A stretch of DNA of 64,000 nucleotides, taken from assembly GCF_044068515.1 (NCBI RefSeq), contig NZ_JBIPKI010000007.1, forward strand, positions 8,962 through 72,961, written 5' to 3'. This document shows, piece after piece, positions 27,030 to 35,569 of this stretch. Every line of letters begins with the position of its first letter. Position 1 is the first letter of the stretch. This stretch comes from Desulfurivibrio sp044068515. Lineage in GTDB: Bacteria > Desulfobacterota > Desulfobulbia > Desulfobulbales > Desulfurivibrionaceae. A model generated the notes under the pieces. It was not told where the DNA came from and searched no databases. It saw nothing but the letters and a program-made list of their open reading frames with translations. A program made the position numbers and the translations under genes.

Positions 27030-27575
27030 ATGAAGAAAACTATTTTAAGCATCGCCCTGGCGGCGACTATTGCCCTGGCCGGTTATCAGGCCGCGGAAGC
27101 CCAGCTGGGAACCGGCGCCGGACCGGGATCTGGTCCGGGCATCGGCATGATGGGCGGCCCCGGGGCCGGTTACGGCCGGATGGGAGCCACTCTTGATGAA
27201 GAGACCATCAAGGCGCGGCAGCAATTCTACCAGGAAACCACCGATCTGCGCCGCCAGATCGTGGGCAAGCAGGCGGAGTTGCGGGCGGTGCTGAGCAATC
27301 AGCGGCCCGACGAGAAAAAGGCCGCCCGCCTGGCCCAGGAACTTTTTGATCTGCGCACCGAGAAACATCAAAAAGCCCAGGAGCTGGGGATCGCCATGCC
27401 CGGCATGGGAACGGGGATGGGCATGGGTAAAGGCCGGATGGGCCGGGGCATGATGGGCCGAGGCATGATGGGTCAGGGCATGATGGGCCCTGGCATGGGG
27501 ATGATGCTGGGCATCTGCCCCATGCTGGATTCCACCACCCCTGAGGACTCCACCCCGGAAACCACCCCTAACTGA
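27030..27575 (+). CDS. ZraP-like periplasmic Met-rich metal-binding protein
   Basis: This 181-residue protein has a signal peptide with likely cleavage after AEA at residue 24, a Gly-rich stretch, a helical Spy/CpxP/ZraP-type core at 55-120 (DEETIKARQQFYQETTDLRR, QAELRAVLSN), and a Met/Gly-rich tail at 121-165 with 15 methionines and one Cys in GICPM. E. coli ZraP is a periplasmic zinc-binding chaperone; here Met dominates and His is nearly absent, which suits Cu(I) or Ag(I) better, though this is an inference. A strong ribosome site (TCGGAGGAACAGTC) precedes the ATG. The sigma-54-like promoter and divergent kinase suggest metal induction. Confidence 0.82.
   Translation: MKKTILSIALAATIALAGYQAAEAQLGTGAGPGSGPGIGMMGGPGAGYGRMGATLDEETIKARQQFYQETTDLRRQIVGKQAELRAVLSNQRPDEKKAARLAQELFDLRTEKHQKAQELGIAMPGMGTGMGMGKGRMGRGMMGRGMMGQGMMGPGMGMMLGICPMLDSTTPEDSTPETTPN
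27447..27506 (+). repeat. 15-bp tandem repeat in the Met-rich tail
   Basis: Three near-identical 15-base units of the form GGCATGATGGGNNNN and a fourth degenerate one encode the repeated Gly-Met-Met-Gly pattern of the ZraP-like tail. The unit is a whole number of codons, so copy-number change would only lengthen or shorten the tail. Confidence 0.75.
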
Positions 27576-27613
27576 TTTGCCTTAAATCTCAAGCTTCTGC
27601 ATCTCCATCCCCG

Positions 27614-27662
27614 GCCGGGACCACCGGCTCTGCAAAGCAGGGCTGGTGGTCCCGGCTTTTTT
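27614..27662 (+). terminator. intrinsic terminator after the ZraP-like gene
   Basis: GCCGGGACCACC (27614-27625) pairs perfectly with GGTGGTCCCGGC (27645-27656) and is followed by six T. The spacer from here to the DUF3108 gene (27663-27901) shows no gene. Confidence 0.85.
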
Positions 27663-27901
27663 CGCCTGGTTCCGCAGCATTTGCTCGGGCTGGGGGCCCC
27701 TGGCTCATTCGAAGTAGTACCCTTCTCCAAACCCTCGCAACCCGCCGGACATGGCGGGACAGGCTGGGCCCACCGGGCCTGGCCCGTGAAGAAAAAATCT
27801 TTTCCCAGCGCTGATCAGCCGGGATTGCAGCCCTCGGCAGGTCATTGGTCATCGGGCGGAAAAGGCGGTTCCGGCAAGGTGTGTGTCAGGACCGGCTGAG
27901 T

Positions 27902-28768
27902 ATGTTATTATTGGGCGACGGATGGCGCCATTTCCTTAAGACGGCGAGGTCGACGGTGGTGAAAGCAAGAACTTTGACGCTGTACATTTTTTTTCTGGGG
28001 CTCTGGTTGTTGCTGCCGGGCCCGGCTCAGTTGCTGGCAGCAGGTAAGGAGATGACGCCCCCGGAGGAGCATTTGCTGGCCTCCGCCTATCCCGCCGGCG
28101 AGGTTTTGCATTACGATGTAACTTGGCTGGGGATGACCGCTGGGCGGCTGACTATGGCCGTTAAGCAACTGGATGACCGGGGGGAGCTGCTGGCCCTGGA
28201 AATCACCGCCCGCACCGCCGGGTTGCTGGGGAAAATTTATCCGGTGCGGGACACTTTTCGGGTGGTGGTGCGCGGCCCGGCCCGTTTGCCCAGCCACTAT
28301 CGCATCGACCAGCACCAGGGAGAGCGCCGGAATATTCGGACCACTATTTATAACCAGGAACGGCGCCTGATTGTCTATCAGCGCAATCAGGATCCGGTGG
28401 AAAGATTTACCGTGGCCGGGCCGGTGCATAACGAATTCTCCGCCTTTTATGCCATGCGTATTATGCCGTTGGCCCTGGGCAAAAGCGTGGTAATTCCGAC
28501 TTTTGCTGACCGGGAGCGCCATGATGTTGAGGTTATGGTGGAAAAGATCGAGAGCATCGATTCCATCCTCGGGCGCCGCGAGAGTTTACAGGTGCGGCCG
28601 CAGCTCACTTTTGTCGGTCTCTACGAGAAAGCGGGGGATCCCCAGATCTGGCTGACCGACGATCAGTACCGGGTGCCGTTGCGGGTTCGTTCCCGGATCG
28701 CCATCGGCTCCTTGACCGCGACCCTTACCTATTATCAGGGGCCGGCCGGCGAATTTCCTTCCCCTTGA
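27902..28768 (+). CDS. DUF3108-domain exported protein
   Basis: This protein of about 288 residues has a hydrophobic N-terminal segment (TLYIFFLGLWLLLPGPAQLL) that looks like a signal peptide, then the DUF3108 pattern: YPAGEVLHYDVTWLGMTAGR, TARTAGLLGKIYPVRDTF, NEFSAFYAMRIMPL and IWLTDDQYRVPLRVRSRIAIG. The family is predicted to be envelope-located and its function is unknown. The start is uncertain: ATG 27902 is given, but a GTG at 27959 with GAGG upstream would place the signal peptide at the very N-terminus and may be the true one. Its 3' end overlaps the convergent dehydrogenase by 34 bp. Confidence 0.75.
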   Translation: MLLLGDGWRHFLKTARSTVVKARTLTLYIFFLGLWLLLPGPAQLLAAGKEMTPPEEHLLASAYPAGEVLHYDVTWLGMTAGRLTMAVKQLDDRGELLALEITARTAGLLGKIYPVRDTFRVVVRGPARLPSHYRIDQHQGERRNIRTTIYNQERRLIVYQRNQDPVERFTVAGPVHNEFSAFYAMRIMPLALGKSVVIPTFADRERHDVEVMVEKIESIDSILGRRESLQVRPQLTFVGLYEKAGDPQIWLTDDQYRVPLRVRSRIAIGSLTATLTYYQGPAGEFPSP

Positions 28769-30039
28769 GCATAGTTGAGAATTTCCAACAGCTCTTTCCG
28801 GCCGTAAGGCAGACGCCAGAGCCGGGCCTGGGGCAGGGTGTGTTCGACCAGTTCCGCCAGAGCGACTTTGCCGGTGGGGATTTTGATTTCGGCCAGATTT
28901 TGGGGAGCCCCCATCCGCCGCAACCACTGCCGCAAGGCTTGCAGGCCCTGCTCCGCTTCCAGTTTGAGTTCCGCTGGGCCTGGCTCGGGTGACCGAGTCG
29001 GGCCGGCGGTGAAAACGGGACGGGTCCAGGCGGTGATCCGGGAAGGATCGCGACGGGCGGTAAATTGCAGCCAGGCGGGCAGGATCACCGCCAAAAGCTC
29101 TCCGTGGGCCAGATCATAACGGCCGCCCAGGGCATGGGCGAGCAGATGGGCCGGCATGGTGACCCGGCCGCGGCCGGCATTGTTGAGCCCCCCCAGGGCC
29201 AGGGCCGAGGCCCAAAGCATGTCGGCCCGCCCCTGGTAATCGACGGAATCGGCCTTTAGGCGGGCACAGCTGGCCATGATGGTTTTGATCAGGCCGATGG
29301 CCAGGCGATCCTGGAGAGCTGAGGAAACCGCCGCCGGTGATCCAGCGGGCGGCCCGCAATCAGAGTTCGGGATAGCCCCCGCGTGGGCCGCTGGCCGGTA
29401 TGCCTGAGAGCCCGGGGGGGAGCCGGAACCGAAAAACTCCAGCAGGTGGCTGAGGGTGTCCACTGCTCCGTTAAGAGTCTGCCGCCAGGGGACCGTGCAG
29501 GACAATTCCGGATCCATGATCGCCACGGCCGGCAGGAGGTGGCGGTTGCCGATCCCGATTTTTTGCCGGGTCAGTTCGTTGGTCAGGACCATGCCATGGT
29601 TGTATTCCGAGCCTGAACCCGCCGCCGTCGGTACGCAGATCACCGGCAGGGCGCGGCGGATGCTTTTCTTGCCCCGAAAAAAGAGCCAGATATCGTGGTT
29701 GACGCAGGCGCCGGCCGCCACCGCCTTGGCGCTGTCCATGACACTGCCGCCCCCCACCGCTACCACCACCTGGACGTTATGCTCTTGGGCCAGGCCAATC
29801 CCCCGGCGCACCTGGGCCAGGCGCGGGTTGGGGCGAATCCCCCCCAGCTCCCGCCAGTCCACGCCCGCTGCCGCCAGCGAGCGGCAGACCTGTTGATATC
29901 CCTCTCCGGCCTGCAGGTGTTGACCCCCGTAAAGCAGCAGGGCCCTGGTGCCCAGGCGGGCGCATTCCCGGCCCAACCGGGTCAGCCCTTGCCGGCCGAA
30001 AATCACCTTGGTGGGGTGGTGAAAAACAAATTTATCCAT
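28735..30039 (-). CDS. iron-containing alcohol dehydrogenase family protein
   Basis: This protein of about 434 residues is a group III metal-dependent alcohol/aldehyde dehydrogenase. It shows the NAD(P)-binding VAVGGGSVMDSAKAVAAG, VPTAAGSGSEYNHGMV, and likely metal ligands D194 and H198 in AVDTLSHLLE plus H298 and H312 in PAHLLAHALGG and YDLAHGE (counted from ATG 30039). A low-complexity insert of about 36 residues rich in Gly, Pro, Ser and Ala follows the second ligand and is unusual. It resembles YqhD/butanol dehydrogenases most, but the substrate is unknown. The ATG at 30039 gives the family N-terminus MDKFVFHHPTKVIFG. Confidence 0.85.
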   Translation of the reverse strand: MDKFVFHHPTKVIFGRQGLTRLGRECARLGTRALLLYGGQHLQAGEGYQQVCRSLAAAGVDWRELGGIRPNPRLAQVRRGIGLAQEHNVQVVVAVGGGSVMDSAKAVAAGACVNHDIWLFFRGKKSIRRALPVICVPTAAGSGSEYNHGMVLTNELTRQKIGIGNRHLLPAVAIMDPELSCTVPWRQTLNGAVDTLSHLLEFFGSGSPPGSQAYRPAAHAGAIPNSDCGPPAGSPAAVSSALQDRLAIGLIKTIMASCARLKADSVDYQGRADMLWASALALGGLNNAGRGRVTMPAHLLAHALGGRYDLAHGELLAVILPAWLQFTARRDPSRITAWTRPVFTAGPTRSPEPGPAELKLEAEQGLQALRQWLRRMGAPQNLAEIKIPTGKVALAELVEHTLPQARLWRLPYGRKELLEILNYAQGEGNSPAGP

Positions 30040-30167
30040 AAGGTCGTTGCGATTGAACCGCCCCCGAAGTGAGATCCCGACCGCTCCGCGGACCACTGTT
30101 TAGCCGGGATCTCGGCCGCTCGAACCGTCCGGTCCCTGCATTCAGTGGTTCAAGGAAAGCCTCCGAT

Positions 30168-31013
30168 TCAGTCCTGGGCGGCGGCAATGGCCCTGGTCAG
30201 GCGGATAAAGTCCGCCGTGGTCAAGTTTTCCGCCCGCAGGCGGGGTTCGATGCCGGCCGCGGCCAGCGCTCTAGCGGCTTCTGGCCGGCCCAGGCCGATT
30301 GCCCCCCCGGCGCTCAGACTGTTGAGCAAGGTTTTGCGGCGCTGGCGGAAGGCAAGGTCAACTACCCGGCGCAGCATGGGAAAATCCACTCCGGCGGGTG
30401 CGGCGCCGAAGCTGATGGCGATCACCAGCGAGTCCACTTTGGGCCGGGGGTAAAAATTGGCCGGTCCGACTTCCAGCAAGCGCCGCACCTGGGCGCAACT
30501 CCCCAGCAGGACCGAGAGCACCCCGTATTCCTTGGTCCCCGGCGGGGCGATCAGGCGCAGGGCCACCTCCTTCTGGACCATCAGTACCGCCAGATCCAGG
30601 GCCTGGTGCTGTTCCACCAGCTTGAAGAGCAGCGGGTTGGTGATGGCGTAGGGCAGGTTGGCGATGATTTTCAGTCTACTTCCCTGGTCGTGGGCCAGGG
30701 CGGCAAAATCGGTTTGCAGCAGATCCTGGTGGTGCAGTTCGACGTTGACCGGCAGGTCCTGGGCTTCCAGATGGTACCTGATGATCCCGGCATCAATCTC
30801 GATTCCGATCACTTTGCCGGCCCTGGCGGCCAGGGGGATAGTTAAAGAACCCAAACCTACTCCCAGTTCCACCACCGTATCGGTGGGGCCGATGCCGGCC
30901 AGGGCGACAATCTGTTCGGCAAGCCGGGGCTGGACCAGGAAGTTCTGGCCCAAGCGCTTGCTGGGGGCCAAGCCATGTTCGGTCAAAATCTGTCTGATAC
31001 TGGTTTGGTTCAC
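30168..31013 (-). CDS. rsmA: 16S rRNA dimethyladenosine transferase
   Basis: This 281-residue enzyme (KsgA) dimethylates two adjacent adenines near the 3' end of 16S rRNA. Signature elements: APSKRLGQNFLVQ at the N-terminus, the SAM motif VVELGVGLGSLTIPLA, VIGIEIDAG, and the catalytic IIANLPYAITNPLL near residue 125. A helical C-terminal domain follows with FRQRRKTLLNSL. Length is slightly above average. It is downstream of DUF2062 and tsaD on the same strand with a 93-bp gap, so it may be in the same transcript. Confidence 0.94.
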   Translation of the reverse strand: MNQTSIRQILTEHGLAPSKRLGQNFLVQPRLAEQIVALAGIGPTDTVVELGVGLGSLTIPLAARAGKVIGIEIDAGIIRYHLEAQDLPVNVELHHQDLLQTDFAALAHDQGSRLKIIANLPYAITNPLLFKLVEQHQALDLAVLMVQKEVALRLIAPPGTKEYGVLSVLLGSCAQVRRLLEVGPANFYPRPKVDSLVIAISFGAAPAGVDFPMLRRVVDLAFRQRRKTLLNSLSAGGAIGLGRPEAARALAAAGIEPRLRAENLTTADFIRLTRAIAAAQD

Positions 31014-31106
31014 GATGATTTATTTATCCTTAGCCGGCAGGCTATCAGGGGCAATTCAGGAAGCGGGCAAAAAGGGCAGGCCGGGGCGGCGAGGCCAAAA
31101 AATATC

Positions 31107-31619
31107 TCAGGAAAGTACATGCTTCTGGCGCCGTTTCCGCTGGATGGCCAAAAACAGCTGCAGGGAAAGGGGATAGGTTACCAGGGCCAGGGGGATGGCC
31201 AGGATAGCCCCGCCCAGGATCAGGACGGCGATGGCCTCGTAGCCCAGCTGGCCGATGGCGGCCAGGCGTTCGCCGAAGGAACCGGCTTCGGAGACCACGA
31301 ATACGATGGTTTCCCGCACCCGGGCCCAGGTCAGTTCGACGGGATAGAAGAATTTACCCAGTTTCCAGGAGACATAGTACTGGGGCAGCAGGGTAAAGGG
31401 GTTGCTGACCAGCAGGCCGGCCAGGATGCCGGCGATGCTGTTGCCCCGGAACAAGGGCGCCAGCACCAGAATGATCAGGGTCTGCAGAGGTACGATGGGG
31501 ATAATACCCACCGCTACGCCGACGGTTACGCCGCGGGCAAGACTGTGGGGATCTCCCTTGAGGCGGAGAATCTTCAAATAATAATAACGGGCGGTGCGTT
31601 GCGGTTCCATGCCGATCAA
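31107..31619 (-). CDS. DUF2062 membrane protein
   Basis: This protein of 170 residues has a DUF2062 domain: an N-terminal amphipathic part (YYYLKILRLKGDPHSLARG), then membrane segments around GVAVGIIPIVPLQTLIILVL, the NPFTLLPQYYVSWKLG loop typical of the family, and a last hydrophobic helix. The function is unknown; proteins of this family are small inner-membrane proteins. The TTG at 31619 overlaps the tsaD stop by four bases (TTGA), suggesting coupling; an ATG at 31610 is the alternative start and would shorten it by three residues. Confidence 0.85.
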   Translation of the reverse strand: MIGMEPQRTARYYYLKILRLKGDPHSLARGVTVGVAVGIIPIVPLQTLIILVLAPLFRGNSIAGILAGLLVSNPFTLLPQYYVSWKLGKFFYPVELTWARVRETIVFVVSEAGSFGERLAAIGQLGYEAIAVLILGGAILAIPLALVTYPLSLQLFLAIQRKRRQKHVLS

Positions 31620-32782
31620 CCGGTCAGGGGTAAATCGGCTGCGGGCGGGAACGGGCCCTCTTGAGTTGGGGCCCGGCGGTAACTGTGCCGGCCGGCAACT
31701 TCCGGACCTGATGGCCCGGCGCCGAAGCGGGAATAAACATCCATCGCCATCGACCGGGTGGCCCGGTGGCGCTGAAAGAAGCCGGCCATGGCGATCATGG
31801 CGGCATTATCGGTGCAGAAGGCGGGTTCCGGCATGAAAATGGTCAACCCGTCGGCTTCCGCCGCCTCGCGCAGGTGTTGGCGCAGCCTGGGGTTGGCTGC
31901 CACGCCGCCGCTGAGGACTACCTGCCGGCAGGAGAATTGCCGGGCCGCGGCCAGGGTTTTTTCCACCAGCACCTCCACCACTGCTTCCTGAAACGAGGCG
32001 CAGATATCGGCCTGGTAAGCTGCATGATCGGCGGCGGAATATGGCCGGTGCGCCTCCTGGCGCCGACGGATTTCTCCTGCCACCGCGGTTTTCAGGCCGC
32101 TGAAGCTGAAGTCCAAGCTGTCGGCGGCCAGCCGGGCCCGGGGGAAGGCAAAGGCCTGGGGGTTTCCGGCTGTCGCCAAGCGACTGACCGCCGGGCCGCC
32201 GGGGTAGCCCAGCTCGAGAAGCTTGGCCACCTTGTCAAAGGCCTCGCCGGCCGCGTCGTCGCGGGTGCGGCCCAGCAGGGTGAAGTCCGTGGGACTTTGG
32301 ACCAGAAAGATGCTTGAATGACCGCCGGAAACGGTCAGGGCCAGATAGGGGAAAACCGGGTGTTCGGCGGCCAGAAAAGGTGAAGCCAGGTGGCCGGCGA
32401 TATGATCCACCCCCACATAGGGGATGGCCGTGGCCAGGGAAAGCGCCTTGGCAAAATTGAGGCCCACCAGCAGGGATCCTACCAGGCCCGGTCCCTGGGT
32501 AACGGCGATCAGATCGATCTCTGCGAGCTCGAGCCCAGCCTCCTGCAGGGCGGTTTTCACCACCGGGAAGATATTTTCCAGGTGGCGCCGGGAGGCCAGT
32601 TCCGGCACAATCCCGCCGTAGGGGGTGTGCACTTCGTTCTGGCTTCTGACCAGGTTGGCCAGGATGCCAACCTGGCCGGGAGGGTCCTCTGGTCCGCTCT
32701 GATTGGAGTAGTGCCGGCCGGCAACGGCCAGGACCGCCGCCGCCGTATCGTCGCAGGAGGTTTCTATGCCCAGGATCAGCAT
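31616..32782 (-). CDS. tsaD: tRNA N6-adenosine threonylcarbamoyltransferase
   Basis: This 388-residue metalloenzyme transfers threonylcarbamoyl to A37 of ANN-reading tRNAs, working with TsaB and TsaE. Seen: ILGIETSCDDTAAAVL at the N-terminus, the iron-binding HxxxH in VGVDHIAGHLAS, YLALTVSGGHSSIF, GEAFDKVAKLL, and VVLSGGVAANPRLRQHL with CTDNAAMIAMAG at the C-terminal half. It is somewhat longer than the usual 340 residues because of a C-terminal extension after MAMDVYSRFG. Its stop overlaps the next frame. Confidence 0.95.
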   Translation of the reverse strand: MLILGIETSCDDTAAAVLAVAGRHYSNQSGPEDPPGQVGILANLVRSQNEVHTPYGGIVPELASRRHLENIFPVVKTALQEAGLELAEIDLIAVTQGPGLVGSLLVGLNFAKALSLATAIPYVGVDHIAGHLASPFLAAEHPVFPYLALTVSGGHSSIFLVQSPTDFTLLGRTRDDAAGEAFDKVAKLLELGYPGGPAVSRLATAGNPQAFAFPRARLAADSLDFSFSGLKTAVAGEIRRRQEAHRPYSAADHAAYQADICASFQEAVVEVLVEKTLAAARQFSCRQVVLSGGVAANPRLRQHLREAAEADGLTIFMPEPAFCTDNAAMIAMAGFFQRHRATRSMAMDVYSRFGAGPSGPEVAGRHSYRRAPTQEGPFPPAADLPLTG

Positions 32783-32797
32783 GGCCGGAAAACCCGC

Positions 32798-33898
32798 TTA
32801 TTCCCGGGCGCGGGGATAGGAACCCAGCCACTCATAGAGAGAGCAGATCTCCCGAAGTTTGGTGCAACTCTCCCGGACCTGGGGATCATCGAGATGGCCG
32901 ATCAGGTCGATAAAGAAGAGATAGCGGCCGGGCTCGTCCTTGACCGGTCGGGACTCGATCCGGGTCAGGTTGATGTTGTTGCGGGCCAGAATGCTCAGGG
33001 CTTCATGCAGGGCCCCGGGCCGGTCGAGCAGGGCCACCAGCAGGGAAGTCTTGTCATCGCCGCTGGCCTTGGGAGATTCTTTGCCGATCAGAAGAAACCT
33101 GGTGGTGTTGCCCCGGAAATCCTCGATCCCCTTGACCGCCACCTGGAGTTGATAGGTCTTTACCGCCAGAGTGCTGGCAATGGCAGCCACCGTGGGGTCT
33201 TCGACCGCCATCCGGGCCGCGGCCCCGGTGCTGGTGGTGTTGTGCCGGGGGGTATCCGGCAGGTTGCGGTGCAGCCATTGCCGACACTGGGCCAGGGGTT
33301 GGGGGTGGGAAACCACCAGCTTGACGTCCTCGAGCCGGCCGCTCTGGTTGACCAGGTTGTGGCTGATGGCCAGATTCAACTCGCCGCAGATTTTTACCCG
33401 GAAACGGGTAAAGGCATCAAGGGTGGAAGTAACCGCCCCTTCAATGGAATTTTCCACCGGCACCACGGCGTAATCAACCCGGCCCCTTTCCACCTCGATG
33501 AAGGCATCCTCGATGGTTTCCATGGGCCGAAATGAGGCGGCACTGCCGAAAAATTTGATTCCGGCCAGGTGGGAGAAGGTTGCCTCCGGTCCCAGGTAGG
33601 CGACTTCGGTGGCTTTTTGCGAAAGCCGGCAGGCGGCGATTATTTCGTGCAGGATAGCCCGGAGGGCCGGTTCGGGAAATTCACCGGCGTTGTCCTGGCT
33701 CAACCGGCGGATAATTTCCCTTTCCCGCTTGGGGTCCCATCGGTCCTTGTTGTGGCCCGCTTTTACCTTGCCTATTTCCTTGGCCAAGCGGATTCGTTGC
33801 CGGAGCAGGGCCAGCATCTGATCATCGATGGCGTCGATTTGCTGCCGAAAGGTTGCCAAATTCTGTTTGTCAGGAAGAAGATCTTTGGTCTGCGACAT
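32798..33898 (-). CDS. pheA: bifunctional chorismate mutase/prephenate dehydratase
   Basis: This protein of about 366 residues carries out the two steps from chorismate to phenylpyruvate in phenylalanine synthesis. An AroQ-type chorismate mutase domain (RQQIDAIDDQMLALLRQRIR) covers about residues 15-95; prephenate dehydratase follows with YLGPEATFSHLAGIKFFG, VDYAVVPVENSIEGAV and the catalytic TRFLLIGK region near 275; a C-terminal ACT domain with the phenylalanine-sensing LTRIESRPVKDEPGRYLFF ends it. The ATG at 33898 is preferred over a GTG at 33907. Chorismate is also the MqnA substrate. Confidence 0.94.
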   Translation of the reverse strand: MSQTKDLLPDKQNLATFRQQIDAIDDQMLALLRQRIRLAKEIGKVKAGHNKDRWDPKREREIIRRLSQDNAGEFPEPALRAILHEIIAACRLSQKATEVAYLGPEATFSHLAGIKFFGSAASFRPMETIEDAFIEVERGRVDYAVVPVENSIEGAVTSTLDAFTRFRVKICGELNLAISHNLVNQSGRLEDVKLVVSHPQPLAQCRQWLHRNLPDTPRHNTTSTGAAARMAVEDPTVAAIASTLAVKTYQLQVAVKGIEDFRGNTTRFLLIGKESPKASGDDKTSLLVALLDRPGALHEALSILARNNINLTRIESRPVKDEPGRYLFFIDLIGHLDDPQVRESCTKLREICSLYEWLGSYPRARE

Positions 33899-34175
33899 GT
33901 ATATCACTGGGTTTATGGTAACCGCCCGGATGGGGCATGCTATTGTTTAAAGAAGTGTTTACGGGGTTGCTACCGTAATGGACGTTGGCGAGAATCCCGC
34001 TGAATTTTTTATTCTAATGTAAAATTAAAGGGTTGAAAAGAGATTTCCGGGACTGAATACCCGGAGGAATGTTGACAGCCGTTTAGAAACTCTGTAAGTA
34101 CCAAGATGCTACCAAGATGGCGATTTTACAATCATCGTCGCGGGTTTAATTTTTCTCCACTTGGGCGGTCAGATA

Positions 34176-34784
34176 ATGAAAGTCAAACATTGCATGCAGG
34201 GTGCTCGCAAGAAGCTGGTGACCATTGGCCGCAACGCCCTTCTCCAAGAGGCCGGAACCATGATGAAACAACATGGAATCAGGCACCTGCCTGTGGTTGA
34301 GGATGACCAGATGGTCGGCTTCATCACCGAAAGCGATATCCGCCATTACGCCTTTCCCTCAATGGAGAGGGAGATATATGTCCATGAAGTGATGGTCCGC
34401 AACATCATCACCATTAATGTCAATGCCACCATCGAGAAGGCGGCCCGGCTGATTCATGACTACAAGATCGGCGGCCTGCCGGTGCTGGACAAAAAGAAGT
34501 TGGTGGGGATAATCACCGCCACCGATCTTCTTTCGGCTTTGATCTCGGTGATGGGGCTGCTCAAGGCTTCGACCCGGATAGATGTTCTGGTCGGCAAGCA
34601 GGGCGGGGTGGAGGATGTTACCCGGGTCATCAAGCAGCATGGCGGTGAGATCATCAGCGTTTCCACCGAGCAGCATTCTTCCCGCAAGAAGCTTTACGGA
34701 TTCCGCTTGGAAAAATGTGACTTTGATGAAGTGATCGAGGCCCTGGAGGAGAGAGGTCATAAAGTGGTGGCGGTGGTTGACTGA
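34176..34784 (+). CDS. CBS-CBS-ACT domain protein (AcuB-like)
   Basis: This protein of about 202 residues has two CBS motifs (about 8-58 and 75-128: HGIRHLPVVEDDQMVGFITE and YKIGGLPVLDKKKLVGIITA), the adenosine-nucleotide-binding fold, and then an ACT-like domain (RIDVLVGKQGGVEDVTRVIK) at 140-200. Such architecture resembles AcuB. It probably senses ATP, AMP or another adenosyl ligand and an amino acid, but no target is known. The ATG at 34176 is preferred to a TTG at 34161. The stop is two bases before larE, so the two are almost certainly cotranscribed. Confidence 0.85.
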   Translation: MKVKHCMQGARKKLVTIGRNALLQEAGTMMKQHGIRHLPVVEDDQMVGFITESDIRHYAFPSMEREIYVHEVMVRNIITINVNATIEKAARLIHDYKIGGLPVLDKKKLVGIITATDLLSALISVMGLLKASTRIDVLVGKQGGVEDVTRVIKQHGGEIISVSTEQHSSRKKLYGFRLEKCDFDEVIEALEERGHKVVAVVD

Positions 34785-34786
34785 CC

Positions 34787-35569
34787 ATGTCCCGGCACCG
34801 GGCGGCCTGGAAATACCGGAATCTGGTGGCCGAACTTGCCGCCGACCAGCGGGTGGCGGTTGCTTTTTCCGGCGGGGTTGACAGCTCCCTGCTGCTGGCC
34901 GCCGCCCTGGCCGCGCGTGGCGCTGGGGTTCTGGTGCTCCATGCCCGTTCGCCCCTGCAGGCGGCCGGCGAGTATGAACGGGCCATGGCGGTTGCCGCCG
35001 GCTTGCGTTGCCGGCCCGAGGTTGTAGACGTCGACCCTTATTCCTGGCCGGATTTCGTCGCCAATCCCCCTGAGCGTTGCTATCTCTGTAAAAAAAGGCT
35101 TTATTCCCTTTTCCGGGAAAAAGCCTGCGCCAGCGATTGCTCGGTGCTGCTGGACGGAACCAACGGGGATGACCTGAGACAAGACCGTCCCGGTTTGCGC
35201 GCCCTGCAGGAATTACAAGTGCGCACCCCCTTGGCCGATGCGGGGTTGACCAAGATTGAAATTCGCCGCCTGGCCCGGGAACAGGGCCTGGCCAACTGGG
35301 ATAAACCCTCCGCCTCCTGTCTGGCCACCCGGATCATGGCCCAGCAGCCCATTACCCCGGCGAACATCGCCTTAGTAGGCCAAGGCGAAAGCCTGCTCCA
35401 GGAACTTGGCTTCACCGGCGCCCGTTTTCGTCATTACGGCGCCAGGTGCCTGATCGAGGTAGCCCGGGCCGACGAGGCATTATTGGCCCGGGATGCGATC
35501 TTGGCCCGGATACAGTCCTGCTGTCGCCGGTTGGGATTTGCCGGGATGGAATTGGGATGGCGGCCCTGA
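34787..35569 (+). CDS. larE: LarE-type ATP-dependent sacrificial sulfur transferase
   Basis: This 260-residue protein belongs to the LarE family, PP-loop ATP pyrophosphatases that in Lactobacillus donate sulfur to the nickel-pincer cofactor of lactate racemase. The PP-loop AVAFSGGVDSSLLLAAAL is at residues 24-41, ERCYLCKKRLYSLF near 85, LLDGTNGDDLRQDRPG, and the cysteine of the sulfur site in KPSASCLATRI near 175. The partners LarB and LarC are not adjacent. Its immediate neighbour is a CBS-ACT sensor instead. The true substrate may be a different cofactor. Confidence 0.88.
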   Translation: MSRHRAAWKYRNLVAELAADQRVAVAFSGGVDSSLLLAAALAARGAGVLVLHARSPLQAAGEYERAMAVAAGLRCRPEVVDVDPYSWPDFVANPPERCYLCKKRLYSLFREKACASDCSVLLDGTNGDDLRQDRPGLRALQELQVRTPLADAGLTKIEIRRLAREQGLANWDKPSASCLATRIMAQQPITPANIALVGQGESLLQELGFTGARFRHYGARCLIEVARADEALLARDAILARIQSCCRRLGFAGMELGWRP

